A stretch of DNA of 64,000 nt from an uncultured Alphaproteobacteria bacterium (GTDB taxonomy: Bacteria > Pseudomonadota > Alphaproteobacteria > Methylaequorales > Methylaequoraceae). The stretch spans positions 190,090 to 254,089 of the forward strand of contig CACMWI010000001.1 of assembly GCA_902617375.1 (NCBI GenBank), read 5' to 3'. Both the position numbers and the translations under genes were made by a program. Each line of letters begins with the position of its first letter. Position 1 is the stretch's first letter. The notes beneath the pieces are model-generated. The model ran no database searches, was not told the origin of the DNA, and saw only the letters and a program-made list of their open reading frames with translations. Positions 46,643 to 55,290 of this stretch are shown one piece after another.

Positions 46643-47901
46643 TTTCATTGTCTAAAGAACAATTCTCTTATTTGATAGTTACCTTTGCTTATTGGGTATT
46701 TATGCTTAGTGATGGGGCGCTGAGAATGTTAGTTTTACTTCATTTTCATCAAAATGGTTTTTCACCACTACAACTCGCATATTTATTTCTATTTTATGAA
46801 CTGGCTGGAATTTTTACAAATCCTTCAGCTGGATGGTTAGCCGCTCGATACGGTCTTAAGCTTACTTTATATGCAGGATTGACTGTTCAAATAATTTCTC
46901 TTTACTCTCTATCACAATTGAATGAAAATTGGAGTGAAAACTTTTCGATTTTTTATGTTTTAATCGTCCAAGGATTAAGCGGTATTGCAAAAGATTTAAC
47001 AAAGATGTCCTCTAAATCAGCAGTTAAACTTTTAGCACCAGATAATCAATCGAGCCTTTTTAAGTGGGTGGCAATCTTAACAGGTTCTAAAAATGCTGTA
47101 AAAGGTTTCGGATTTTTGCTAGGCTGTACATTATTAGCAACGATAGGTTTTTATAATTCATTAATTTCAATGGTTGTTATTGTTACCTTTATTTTGGTAT
47201 GTAGTTTTATTTTCTTAAAGGATGATCTTATAAATAAAAATAATAAAGCAAAAATATTCGATGTATTTTCAAAATCTAAAAACATTAACTTTCTATCTGC
47301 AGCAAGAATTTTTTTATTTGGAGCACGTGATGTTTGGTTTGTGGTTGGATTGCCAATTTTTTTTTACAGTATTTTTTCGGATGGTTCGGTAGATGGGAAT
47401 AAAAAAGCCTTCTTTATAATTGGGAGCTTTATGGCCGCATGGATAATTCTCTACGGAATAATTCAAGCTTACTCACCAAAATTATTCTTAAAGGAGGACA
47501 ACAAAAAAATTAACTTGGTAGATATCTCAAAAAATTGGGTTCTCTACCTCCTAATTAATCTAATCTTATTAACTTGTTTACTATTTTTTTTCAGTGAAAT
47601 TTTTCTGACAACAATTTTTTTATTTTCTGGTCTTTTTATTTTTTGTGGAATATTTGCTGTAAATTCGTCTATTCATTCTTATTTGATTTTGCATTTCTCA
47701 AAAATGAACAGAGTTTCTCTTGATGTTGGCTTTTACTATATGGCTAATGCTACTGGAAGGTTTTTCGGAACCCTTTTATCTGGATTATCTTATCAATTTG
47801 GCGGGCTAACTTTAAGCTTAGCATTATCAACAATCATGATTGCTTTTTGTTTGTATTTAACATCCTTCCTCCAGGAAAGTTATAATGAACAAAAAATTTA
47901 A
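46639..47901 (+). CDS. arsJ: ArsJ, organoarsenical (1-arseno-3-phosphoglycerate) efflux permease
   Basis: Major-facilitator transporter of 420 residues with about 12 membrane helices. Family marks: LSDGALRMLVLLHFHQNGFS at the first helix, GIAKDLTKMSSKSAVKLLAP and FKWVAILTGSKNAVKGFGF. ArsJ with its GAPDH partner gives arsenate resistance without arsenate reduction. The gene overlaps both neighbours and so is in one operon with GAPDH, ppk1 and ppx behind a Pho box. No arsC, arsB or arsR is in the window. Confidence 0.87.
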   Translation: MISLSKEQFSYLIVTFAYWVFMLSDGALRMLVLLHFHQNGFSPLQLAYLFLFYELAGIFTNPSAGWLAARYGLKLTLYAGLTVQIISLYSLSQLNENWSENFSIFYVLIVQGLSGIAKDLTKMSSKSAVKLLAPDNQSSLFKWVAILTGSKNAVKGFGFLLGCTLLATIGFYNSLISMVVIVTFILVCSFIFLKDDLINKNNKAKIFDVFSKSKNINFLSAARIFLFGARDVWFVVGLPIFFYSIFSDGSVDGNKKAFFIIGSFMAAWIILYGIIQAYSPKLFLKEDNKKINLVDISKNWVLYLLINLILLTCLLFFFSEIFLTTIFLFSGLFIFCGIFAVNSSIHSYLILHFSKMNRVSLDVGFYYMANATGRFFGTLLSGLSYQFGGLTLSLALSTIMIAFCLYLTSFLQESYNEQKI

Positions 47902-49978
47902 TAAAAACATTCAAAATTCTCCGATGCGTTTCATCAATAGAGAGTTATCTTGGTTGAGTTTCAATGATAGAGTTTTGAGCGAATCAGAAAACCTTCGGAA
48001 TCTGTTAATAGAGAGACTAAGATTTCTATCAATTTCAGGAAATAATTTAGATGAATTTCATATGGTAAGAGTTGCAGGACTTTACCGACTGATGAAACAG
48101 AAAGTTTCCATGAGAACTGATGACGGAAGAACAACTAGGCAACAGTTTAATGACGTTACAAAATCTTTGAGGTCACTTTTAAAAAAACAACAAAATATTT
48201 GGAATAGCCTTAAAAGAGAATTAAGTAAAAAAAAAATAAAAGTTTTGGAAATACCAAAAGATTTCAAAAAAGAAGAAAAAAAAACAGTTGAAGTATTCAA
48301 AAAATCAATTCTGCCCTCTTTAACACCGTTAGCAATTGATGGTGCCCATCCATTTCCATTTCTTCCAAATCAAAGCATTACAATGGTGTGTGCTTTAATA
48401 AATAAAAAAGGGAAGCTATCCTATTCTCTAGTTATTTTTCCACCAAAACTCCAAAGATTTTTCAAAGTTTCAAATCCCAATAATTTTGCTAAATCCGAGG
48501 ATATTATAAAAAATAACATCAAAATTATCTTTCCAGATTTTAAGCTAAAAAGTTTTTCATTAATTAGAGTTATCAGAGACAGTGATATTGAATTTGAAGA
48601 AGAGGCTGAGGATTTAATTCTCTCATTCGAAACTGCTCTAAAAAAAAGAAGGAGAGGAACAGTTATTGGTTTATATATTCAAGGAAGAGTAGAAAAAAAA
48701 TTACTTTCTTTTATTAAAAAATCGCTCAAAGTTAGTGAGGAAAGAATTTTTCGAGTAAATTCACTTTTGGATATTAATTCACTAAATGAGATTGTCGAGC
48801 ACGCCGATCAAGATCTTAAATTTAAAAAAATAAAGCCAAGATTTCCGCAAAGAATCATAGATCATAATGGGAGTTGTTTTTCAGCAATTAAGAACAAGGA
48901 TATTATCGTTCACCATCCCTTTGAGAGTTTTGATGTTGTTGTAAACTTTTTGGAACAAGCGGCAATAGATGATTTTGTTGTATCGATTAAACAAACACTT
49001 TATAGAACGAGCAAAAACTCATCAATAATTAAAGCTTTAATTGATGCTTCTAATAATGGCAAGTCAGTAACAGCAATAGTGGAATTAAAAGCTCGTTTTG
49101 ATGAAGAGAAAAATATCAAATGGGCGCGTGATTTAGAAAAAGCTGGTGTGCACATCGTATATGGATTTGTAAATCTCAAAACTCACGCTAAGATTTCTGT
49201 TGTAACAAGAAAGGAAAGTGATGAGCTTGTGTCGTATGTTCATTTTGGAACTGGAAATTATCACCCTATAACTGCAAAAACTTATACTGATTTATCTTTT
49301 TTTTCATGTAATAAAGATTTGGCAAATGACGCTTTAAAAGTTTTTAATTTTATAACTGGTTATACAAAGCCAGAAAAAATGAATTTGTTGACATATTCAC
49401 CAAAATTTCTTAGGGAAAAATTGACCTCTCTTATCAACAATGAAATTACAAATAAAAAAAAGAATCTACCTGCTCAAATATGGATCAAAGTTAATTCATT
49501 AATTGATAGTAATATCATTGATCAATTATATTTTGCTTCACAGAATGGAGTTAAAATAAAACTAATAGTAAGAGGTATATGCGGACTAAGGCCAGGAATT
49601 CCTGGTTTTTCTGAGAATATTGAGGTAAAAAGTATTATAGGAAGGTTTTTGGAGCACAGCAGAATTTTTTGTTTTGCCAACGGGAATAAAATGCCAAATG
49701 AAAAAAATTTCGTTTTTATTTCTTCAGCTGACCTTATGACAAGAAATCTTGATAGAAGGGTAGAGGCTTTTATTCCCATAACCAACGAAACTGTTCAAAA
49801 ACAAATTCTGAATCAAATAATGGTTGCATACTTAAAAGATAAAAAAAATAGTTGGAAATTAAAATCTAACGGGTCTTACGAACGCATTGCTTCAAAATCA
49901 GTTGGTTTTTCTGCACATAAGTATTTTATTGAAAATCCATCTTTATCTGGCAGAGGATCAAAATTTAAAAAAAAATGA
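47885..49978 (+). CDS. ppk1: Polyphosphate kinase 1
   Basis: Makes polyphosphate from ATP. A 697-residue protein with all four PPK1 domains: N-terminal helical part (FINRELSWLSFNDRVL), head domain, and two phospholipase-D-like catalytic domains. The phosphorylated histidine is in YVHFGTGNYHPITAKTYTD; the second catalytic region is GRFLEHSRIFCF. It overlaps arsJ by 17 bases and ppx by four, so synthesis and breakdown of polyphosphate are made from the same message. Confidence 0.95.
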   Translation: MNKKFNKNIQNSPMRFINRELSWLSFNDRVLSESENLRNLLIERLRFLSISGNNLDEFHMVRVAGLYRLMKQKVSMRTDDGRTTRQQFNDVTKSLRSLLKKQQNIWNSLKRELSKKKIKVLEIPKDFKKEEKKTVEVFKKSILPSLTPLAIDGAHPFPFLPNQSITMVCALINKKGKLSYSLVIFPPKLQRFFKVSNPNNFAKSEDIIKNNIKIIFPDFKLKSFSLIRVIRDSDIEFEEEAEDLILSFETALKKRRRGTVIGLYIQGRVEKKLLSFIKKSLKVSEERIFRVNSLLDINSLNEIVEHADQDLKFKKIKPRFPQRIIDHNGSCFSAIKNKDIIVHHPFESFDVVVNFLEQAAIDDFVVSIKQTLYRTSKNSSIIKALIDASNNGKSVTAIVELKARFDEEKNIKWARDLEKAGVHIVYGFVNLKTHAKISVVTRKESDELVSYVHFGTGNYHPITAKTYTDLSFFSCNKDLANDALKVFNFITGYTKPEKMNLLTYSPKFLREKLTSLINNEITNKKKNLPAQIWIKVNSLIDSNIIDQLYFASQNGVKIKLIVRGICGLRPGIPGFSENIEVKSIIGRFLEHSRIFCFANGNKMPNEKNFVFISSADLMTRNLDRRVEAFIPITNETVQKQILNQIMVAYLKDKKNSWKLKSNGSYERIASKSVGFSAHKYFIENPSLSGRGSKFKKK

Positions 49979-51429
49979 GTAATAAAAATAATCCAATTGC
50001 CATAATTGATATTGGCTCATCTTCAGTTAGGCTTGTCATTTTTGATGAGCAAAAGTTTTCAGCTAGTGTCATCTTTAATGAAAAAGTTACTTTAAATTTG
50101 GGAAAAGGGATATTCATGAAAAGAATAGATGAATCAGAACTCCAAAATTTAATAAAGGTATTAAAAAGATTTTTTCATTTATGTAAAAATGTTAAAAAAA
50201 AAAATCTTCATATTTTTGGATCAGCTGCTTTGCGACTTGCAGAAAATCAAAATCTTATTGTAAAAAAACTAAAATCTGAGTTCAACCATGATATAAGAGT
50301 TTTAACGGGAGAAGAAGAGGGAGAGTTATCAGCAAAAGGTGTATTTTTTTCACACCACGAAATCGATGGAATTGTTGGTGATTTTGGCGGCGGCAGTCTT
50401 GAATTAACTGAAGTTAATACTTCGAAACAAATAAAATTTATTGAATCTTTAATTATAGGGCATGTAGTCCTTAAAAAAATTGGGAATTTCGATGACAAAA
50501 AGGTACGTAAATATATTGAAGATTCCATACAAAAAGTAAAATTAAATCAATACTCAAATTTTTATGCCGTTGGAGGGTCCTTTAGAGCATTAGCAAAATT
50601 GCATATGCACATAAAATGTGAAGATTTAAAAATAATTCAAGATTATAAAGTTGATTCAGCTGAATTTTTGCATGAATTAAGAACAAGAATTTTTGGAAAT
50701 AAAAATACAGTTGATGAAAAGTTTTTAAGCCAGTTATTCAAATCAAGAATAAAATCGATCCCATACACCTTCCATGTTTTAGAAATGTTAGTTCAAAAGA
50801 TGTCTATAAAAAAAATCTTTTTTACTAATACTGGAGTTAGAGAAGGTGTTTTATATGATCTAGTTAAAGACAAAGGCGTGGATCCGTTTTTAAGCCAAAT
50901 AAGAAAAATAGCTCGCGGAACAATTAAGAAAAGAAATGCCGAGAAATTATTCAGTTGGATTTTACCGTTTAATGATATTTTGAAAATGGATCAAAATCTT
51001 TTACTTTCAGCATGCTGGCTTACAAACATAGCGTCGCCTTTGCATCCAGAGCATAGAAGAATTTTTGCTCTTGAAAAAATCTTATACCATCAATTTTTTC
51101 ACCTAGATAGGCAAAATAGAATTATGCTTGCTTTAATTCTTTACTTTAGATATTCAAACAATCTTAAGGAAAATTTTGCTTTGTCTTATTCAGAAAAGAT
51201 TTCAAAAAAAAATCTCATTAAAGTTAAAATATTGGGACAACTTTTAAGAATGGCGCATCATATCACAGGCAGACTTAACTATAATAATTTGGATCATTGT
51301 AAATTAACAATTAATTCCATAAATGAAGTAAATTTTAAAGCAAAAAAAACCTATCTGCTTTTCGGACAATCGTTTGAAAGGGGCATAAAAAATATTTCAA
51401 ATGCCTTTGAATCATTAAAAAGAAATTAA
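49975..51429 (+). CDS. ppx: Exopolyphosphatase, Ppx/GppA family
   Basis: A 484-residue phosphatase that removes phosphate from polyphosphate ends (or from pppGpp). The ASKHA ATP-like phosphate loops are AIIDIGSSSVRLV, FGSAALRLAEN and GDFGGGSLELTE with the catalytic Glu in LTGEEEGELSAKG. The C-terminal half is an HD-like helical domain (EHRRIFALEKILYHQF). The start overlaps the ppk1 stop (ATGA). Confidence 0.92.
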   Translation: MSNKNNPIAIIDIGSSSVRLVIFDEQKFSASVIFNEKVTLNLGKGIFMKRIDESELQNLIKVLKRFFHLCKNVKKKNLHIFGSAALRLAENQNLIVKKLKSEFNHDIRVLTGEEEGELSAKGVFFSHHEIDGIVGDFGGGSLELTEVNTSKQIKFIESLIIGHVVLKKIGNFDDKKVRKYIEDSIQKVKLNQYSNFYAVGGSFRALAKLHMHIKCEDLKIIQDYKVDSAEFLHELRTRIFGNKNTVDEKFLSQLFKSRIKSIPYTFHVLEMLVQKMSIKKIFFTNTGVREGVLYDLVKDKGVDPFLSQIRKIARGTIKKRNAEKLFSWILPFNDILKMDQNLLLSACWLTNIASPLHPEHRRIFALEKILYHQFFHLDRQNRIMLALILYFRYSNNLKENFALSYSEKISKKNLIKVKILGQLLRMAHHITGRLNYNNLDHCKLTINSINEVNFKAKKTYLLFGQSFERGIKNISNAFESLKRN

Positions 51430-51469
51430 AAGACACTTTCATTAAGGGTTTCAATTTACTCTCACGCAT

Positions 51470-51605
51470 TTCACTCTCACACTTTTTTAAAATATATTTA
51501 GGAATTAAAATAAATAATTAATGACTTAATTTATCTTTTAAATTTTTATCTAAATTGTTAGCCATATCTTATGCTAAATTTATCGTTATTTAGGCATGCC
51601 AAGTT
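51470..51605 (+). repeat. Duplicated segment, copy A (partner at 56914-57042)
   Basis: Aligned by eye with the region before sixA. A 60-base block (51501-51560 against 56938-56997) differs at four positions; the following 10 or 11 bases are unrelated; the next 34 bases (51571 onward against 57009 onward) differ at three. The duplication therefore includes an upstream region and the first codons of sixA. Confidence 0.8.
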
Positions 51606-51612
51606 ATATTGA
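51571..51612 (+). pseudogene. Truncated start of a sixA copy
   Basis: Reads MLNLSLFRHAKLY then stop, against MLNLSLIRHAKSDW in the intact gene at 57009. The RHAK phosphohistidine motif is kept, but the rest of the gene is missing, so no active product is possible. Confidence 0.75.
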
Positions 51613-51624
51613 ACTAGGACGTAA

Positions 51625-51648
51625 ATGAATCAAAGTTTAACGGATTTT
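51625..51648 (-). pseudogene. tRNA-Leu(CAA)-like relic, copy A
   Basis: The 24 bases on this strand differ at two positions from the matching part (anticodon loop to variable arm) of the better-preserved relic at 56797-56861. Outside them the resemblance is lost. On its own it could not be called a tRNA relic; the call rests on the other copy. Confidence 0.35.
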
Positions 51649-51769
51649 TAAGAACATATAGTCAGTTAGCAGTGAAATTTTCAATAGCTTCATTAACAAT
51701 ACGAAATAAGATTTTAACAATTAATATAAAAGAATCATATTAAAAATTTCTCTGATTAATTAATCATTT

Positions 51770-52318
51770 TTAACTTTTTTCAAGGAAAACTAAAATTATT
51801 AAAATCACTGCAGGAACAATTCCAAGAATTGCTAGCATATACGAAATACTTAAATATTTATATTTTTCCTTAAGAACAAACCCTATTTGATAAAAATCAA
51901 TTAGCATAAGTTCATATACTCTTTTAGGACTTTTAATCTGTTCAAGCATGTACTTTACATATTTCTCCTCGCTAATATTTGATGATTCCATAAAAAATAA
52001 AGGATTTTTACTTTTACTTATTTCCTGATTTTTTTTTTCCTTAACCAATCTTGGTGTAATAACCCAAACAGCAAATAATAGAGAAATTAGCTCAAACAAT
52101 GAAAAACACAAAATTAAAAAATTTTGTGTATGGGAATTATTTTGATAGTCGTATTTAAAAAAATTAGATGCGATTATACTGAGGCCAATTATGATGACGC
52201 CCATCAGTATGTTGGCTTTCTGATCAGCTAGAGAGATTAATTGAACTTGCTTTTGATGAATTGTTCGAAGCATCCCAATTGTCTCTTTGTCTATATGGTC
52301 AGATTTTAGGGAAACCAT
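51770..52318 (-). CDS. DUF5706 / Pycsar-effector-like membrane protein
   Basis: A 182-residue protein with an amphipathic N-terminus, two close membrane helices (about 38-56 and 65-88) and one near the C-terminus (158-180). The motif LADQKANILMGVIIIGLSI before and in the first helix is the mark of DUF5706-type proteins, some of which act as membrane-disrupting effectors of Pycsar anti-phage systems after sensing cyclic CMP or UMP. No nucleotide cyclase is nearby, so a defence role is not shown. A Pho-box-like site lies 21 bases before the start, which instead suggests a link with phosphate starvation. The C-terminal positively charged helix is cytoplasmic by layout. Confidence 0.6.
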   Translation of the reverse strand: MVSLKSDHIDKETIGMLRTIHQKQVQLISLADQKANILMGVIIIGLSIIASNFFKYDYQNNSHTQNFLILCFSLFELISLLFAVWVITPRLVKEKKNQEISKSKNPLFFMESSNISEEKYVKYMLEQIKSPKRVYELMLIDFYQIGFVLKEKYKYLSISYMLAILGIVPAVILIILVFLEKS

Positions 52319-52339
52319 AGCTTACTATGTTATAATTTT

Positions 52340-52357
52340 GTTACAAATTTATGAATT
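52340..52357 (-). promoter_or_regulatory. Pho box upstream of the DUF5706-like gene
   Basis: On the minus strand AATTCAT-AAAT-TTGTAAC, 7-4-7 spacing, with the TTGTAAC half identical to that of the porin box. It ends 21 bases before the start. It lies in the same divergent region as the olsB2 box. Confidence 0.62.
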
Positions 52358-52397
52358 AAAATTCAATTAGAAAGATTTTCCTACTCCTCAAACTTTT

Positions 52398-52426
52398 TTG
52401 TCATAAATATTCTATAAAACTGAAAC
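52398..52426 (+). promoter_or_regulatory. Extended Pho box upstream of olsB2
   Basis: TTGTCAT-AAAT-ATTCTAT-AAAA-CTGAAAC: three 7-mers at exact 11-bp steps. The outer two are close to consensus and the middle one is degenerate. It lies 53 bases before the olsB2 start. Confidence 0.65.
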
Positions 52427-52478
52427 AAATATTCGTTATTCTACATGTAGTAGTTAGTAAAACAAATTATTACAAAAT

Positions 52479-53429
52479 ATGCGGTTTCGATTAAAAAAAA
52501 ACAATCAAGAAAAAAATCAAGGTCCAAGGTTCAATAATAGAATTGAAAAAATTAAAATAATTCTAAAGAAAGTTAAATTTGTTGCTAAGAACGTCATTTA
52601 TGTGAGAAGTTGGTCTAGAAATTCTAGATTATTAGAGAAAATAAAACCTGAAAATAATTTTTCTACTCACTCGAGAACACTAAATTTCAATCAAGGTTCT
52701 ATTGAGTTAAAAATAATCGACGATACAGATAAATTAATACACAAAGTTAAGAAACTAAGATACGAAAGTTTTTTTGGTGAATCAGAAAAAAACAATTATG
52801 ATTCAGATGAATTTGATAAATTATGTGACCACTTAGTAGTAATTGATAAATCAATTTCTGACGATTACGTAGTGGGAACATACAGGTTACTTTTAAAACC
52901 AAAATTTATGAAATCACAAAGATTCTACAGTCAAACAGAGTTTAATATTTCTAAGTTAACCAATGAAAAATCATTAACGCTTTTAGAAGCAGGCAGATCG
53001 TGCGTTCATAAAAATTATAGGGATGGAAAAATAATAAAACTATTATGGAGGGGGCTTGCTACTTATATTGCTAAAAATAAGGTTGATATAGTTTTTGGCT
53101 GTGCAAGCTTCCCATCAAGTAATCATAATTTGTTTAGAAATCAACTTTCATACTTAAGGCACTTTCATTCATCCCCACATCATTTAAAAACAAACCCTCT
53201 AAAGCAAATAAAAGTAAATTTTAAACCAATTAAGAAAAAGTTGCTCGACTCTAATGAAGAGTTTAGAAAGCTACCCCCATTGATTAAAGCTTACATTAGA
53301 GTTGGAGCATCTGTAGGTTCTGGCGCAATTGTGGATAAAAAGTTTAATACTACTGATGTCCTAGTTATATTAGAAGCAAAAAGAATCCAAAAAAAATACT
53401 CTCAACTATATTTAAAAAATACACATTAA
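52479..53429 (+). CDS. olsB: L-ornithine N-alpha-acyltransferase-like protein, OlsB family (copy 2)
   Basis: A 316-residue GNAT-fold acyltransferase, paralogous to the gene at 22495-23442 over its whole length. Shared marks include DEFDKLCDHLVVIDKSIS, VGTYRLLLKPKF, LLEAGRSCVHKNYRDGKII and FGCASFPSSNHNL. It would make lyso-ornithine lipid, a phosphorus-free membrane lipid precursor. Unlike copy 1 it lies in the Pho region behind an extended Pho box, so it is probably the starvation-induced form. Its stop shares a base with the next start (TAATG), as in copy 1. Confidence 0.82.
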   Translation: MRFRLKKNNQEKNQGPRFNNRIEKIKIILKKVKFVAKNVIYVRSWSRNSRLLEKIKPENNFSTHSRTLNFNQGSIELKIIDDTDKLIHKVKKLRYESFFGESEKNNYDSDEFDKLCDHLVVIDKSISDDYVVGTYRLLLKPKFMKSQRFYSQTEFNISKLTNEKSLTLLEAGRSCVHKNYRDGKIIKLLWRGLATYIAKNKVDIVFGCASFPSSNHNLFRNQLSYLRHFHSSPHHLKTNPLKQIKVNFKPIKKKLLDSNEEFRKLPPLIKAYIRVGASVGSGAIVDKKFNTTDVLVILEAKRIQKKYSQLYLKNTH

Positions 53430-54247
53430 TGCTGTACTCACCAATACTATCAACTTTAAGACTGGCAATATTGATTCCATGGATTTTATTTATTTCTTCT
53501 ATCTATTTAATTATTTCTTTAATTTCTAAAAGATTTTTTTCTTTTTTCTTTAGTTTATTTTTTAAGGGTATAATAAACATAATTGGAGTTAAAGTTAATG
53601 TTTCTGGTTTGCCGGAGAAAAGAAGGACTTTATTTGTCTCAAATCATATATCTTACCTGGATATAATAGTATATGGATCACTGATAAATACAGTTTTTGT
53701 CGCTAAGTCAGAAATTAAAAAATGGCCAATAATTAATAAACTTTGTACCATTGCAAAAACAATATTTGTAGAAAGAAATAATATTAGATCATTAAGAAAT
53801 CAAATTTCATTAATTGAAAAATCTCTTCAAAAAGATTCCAATGTACTTTTTTTTCCAGAGGGAACATCTAGTGATGGATCAAACGTTCTCAGGTTTAAGA
53901 GCTCTTTATTTTCGATAGTTGATTCAAAGGAACTAGGAGATTTTTATATCCAACCCGTCTCACTATCATATAATAAACTTGATGGACTGCCACTGAATAA
54001 GTTTTATAGACCCTTCTTGGCTTGGTTTGGAGGAATGGATCTATTTTCTCATCTTTGGAAATTCTTAGGATTGGGTGCAAGTGAAGTTAAAGTTAACTTT
54101 CACAAAGCTAAAAAGTTTTCTTCATTCTCAAATAGAAAAGATGCATGTTTTTTTTGTTATGAAAAAATATCTGAACAACTTAATAGTGACCATCGTTCTC
54201 TAAAGATTAATAATAAACTCAAACTTTATGAATTAAAATTCCTGTAA
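53429..54247 (+). CDS. olsA: 1-acylglycerol-3-phosphate acyltransferase family, OlsA-like (copy 2)
   Basis: A 272-residue PlsC-family acyltransferase, the same length as copy 1 at 21677-22495 and similar throughout. Motifs: SNHISYLDI (catalytic), FPEGTSSDG (substrate), LSYNKLDGLPLNKFYRPFLA. An N-terminal membrane helix is present. Coupled to OlsB copy 2 it would add the second acyl chain of ornithine lipid. No clear terminator follows in the 150 bases before the convergent DUF616 gene. Confidence 0.82.
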   Translation: MLYSPILSTLRLAILIPWILFISSIYLIISLISKRFFSFFFSLFFKGIINIIGVKVNVSGLPEKRRTLFVSNHISYLDIIVYGSLINTVFVAKSEIKKWPIINKLCTIAKTIFVERNNIRSLRNQISLIEKSLQKDSNVLFFPEGTSSDGSNVLRFKSSLFSIVDSKELGDFYIQPVSLSYNKLDGLPLNKFYRPFLAWFGGMDLFSHLWKFLGLGASEVKVNFHKAKKFSSFSNRKDACFFCYEKISEQLNSDHRSLKINNKLKLYELKFL

Positions 54248-54399
54248 AATTTACACTTTTAAAATTTTTCTATTTAACGCTCGTATTAAACATTTTTAAA
54301 TTATCGAAAAGTTTTAAAAAAATTCAAACAAATTGCCTAAAATATTTAGAGATTTTTAATACTAGAAATCATTAAGCTTATGATAAGGGGTGATGGGGG

Positions 54400-55164
54400 C
54401 TAAATCTCCTTAGCCAACTTATAGTTTCTCCACAATAATGTTTCTGGTGTTAAATTTATATTATGATTTGTGATATGATTATATTGTTTGATTAAGTTAG
54501 ATAGTGCTTTAATGTTTCTTCTTTTTTTCTTGTAGGAATATAAATGTCTTTTAGTATAAATTAAATTTTTGTTGATAAATAATTTTGGTTTAGCATTAAG
54601 TTTTAGGGAACAAATAGTAAAGGGTAATTGATCACGAATGTTAAATTTCTTGTAATAATACCACCAGACTTTAGAAAATCGAATATTTTGTATATTGTTC
54701 TTTCTTAGAATTAAACAGCAATGAGGGCAGTAGTGTTGATCATACATATACTTGATCCTCTTTAAATATTTGAATAAGTTTATAAGATGCTTTTCATCAG
54801 CAACAGATATTAAGTACCAATCTATTAGCTCATCGAGAAGACTTTTTCTTGCAGAATGCTTTAAAACTCCAAATGAATTTTTTTCAAAAAAATCAAATGA
54901 AAAATTAATTAATTTTTCTGTAATCACCCTATTACAATCAACATAAATTACATTAGATTCTTTTGGGAAATACTTACTAAAGTTTATTTTGAAATTTCTT
55001 GATAGATATCTATTATCTTTTGATGAATTAATTTTAACATATTCCCATTCACCTTTTTTTTCAATTTCTTGATTATAAAAACAAATATATCTTACTTTTT
55101 TTGAATAAAAATGTCCATTTGAGATTCTATCATAATTTCCAAAGTTGACAGTATAGATGTACAT
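54400..55164 (-). CDS. DUF616-type glycosyltransferase
   Basis: A 254-residue protein starting YTVNFGNYDRIS, then VRYICFYNQE, LSRNFKINFSKYFP and VIYVDCNRVI, the order of conserved blocks in the DUF616/MUCI70-like glycosyltransferase group (GT-A fold). The usual Asp-Gly in the YIDGN motif reads DCN here. No membrane helix or signal is seen, so it acts in the cytoplasm, probably on a surface polysaccharide or glycolipid. A Pho box precedes it, which suggests a part in starvation-linked envelope change. A 6-bp hairpin (GGCTAA/TTAGCC) spans the stop codon. Confidence 0.7.
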   Translation of the reverse strand: MYIYTVNFGNYDRISNGHFYSKKVRYICFYNQEIEKKGEWEYVKINSSKDNRYLSRNFKINFSKYFPKESNVIYVDCNRVITEKLINFSFDFFEKNSFGVLKHSARKSLLDELIDWYLISVADEKHLINLFKYLKRIKYMYDQHYCPHCCLILRKNNIQNIRFSKVWWYYYKKFNIRDQLPFTICSLKLNAKPKLFINKNLIYTKRHLYSYKKKRRNIKALSNLIKQYNHITNHNINLTPETLLWRNYKLAKEI

Positions 55165-55221
55165 AAAAACCTCTAAATAAAAAAATTATAAATTCAAAAT
55201 TTATTAATTTATTTTTTTTTT

Positions 55222-55239
55222 GTTACAACATTGTGAAAT
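55222..55239 (-). promoter_or_regulatory. Pho box upstream of the DUF616 gene
   Basis: On the minus strand ATTTCAC-AATG-TTGTAAC, 7-4-7 spacing; the second half is identical to the porin box and is followed by the same A-run. It ends 57 bases before the start at 55164. Confidence 0.6.
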
Positions 55240-55290
55240 ATTAAAGATTCAAATTTTTATTAGATTTCCCTATTAATGGGCTGATTATGA

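Larger units (their letters stand above)
51430..51769. other. 340-base intergenic region with decayed sequence
   Basis: The only gap above 300 bases. It holds a copy of the segment that precedes and starts sixA at 57 kb, a stop-interrupted sixA start, and a short tRNA-like relic, each listed separately. The remaining bases from about 51650 are AT-rich with no frame or site I can support. Two short repeats (ACTCTCAC at 51461 and 51474) lie near the left end. Confidence 0.7.
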
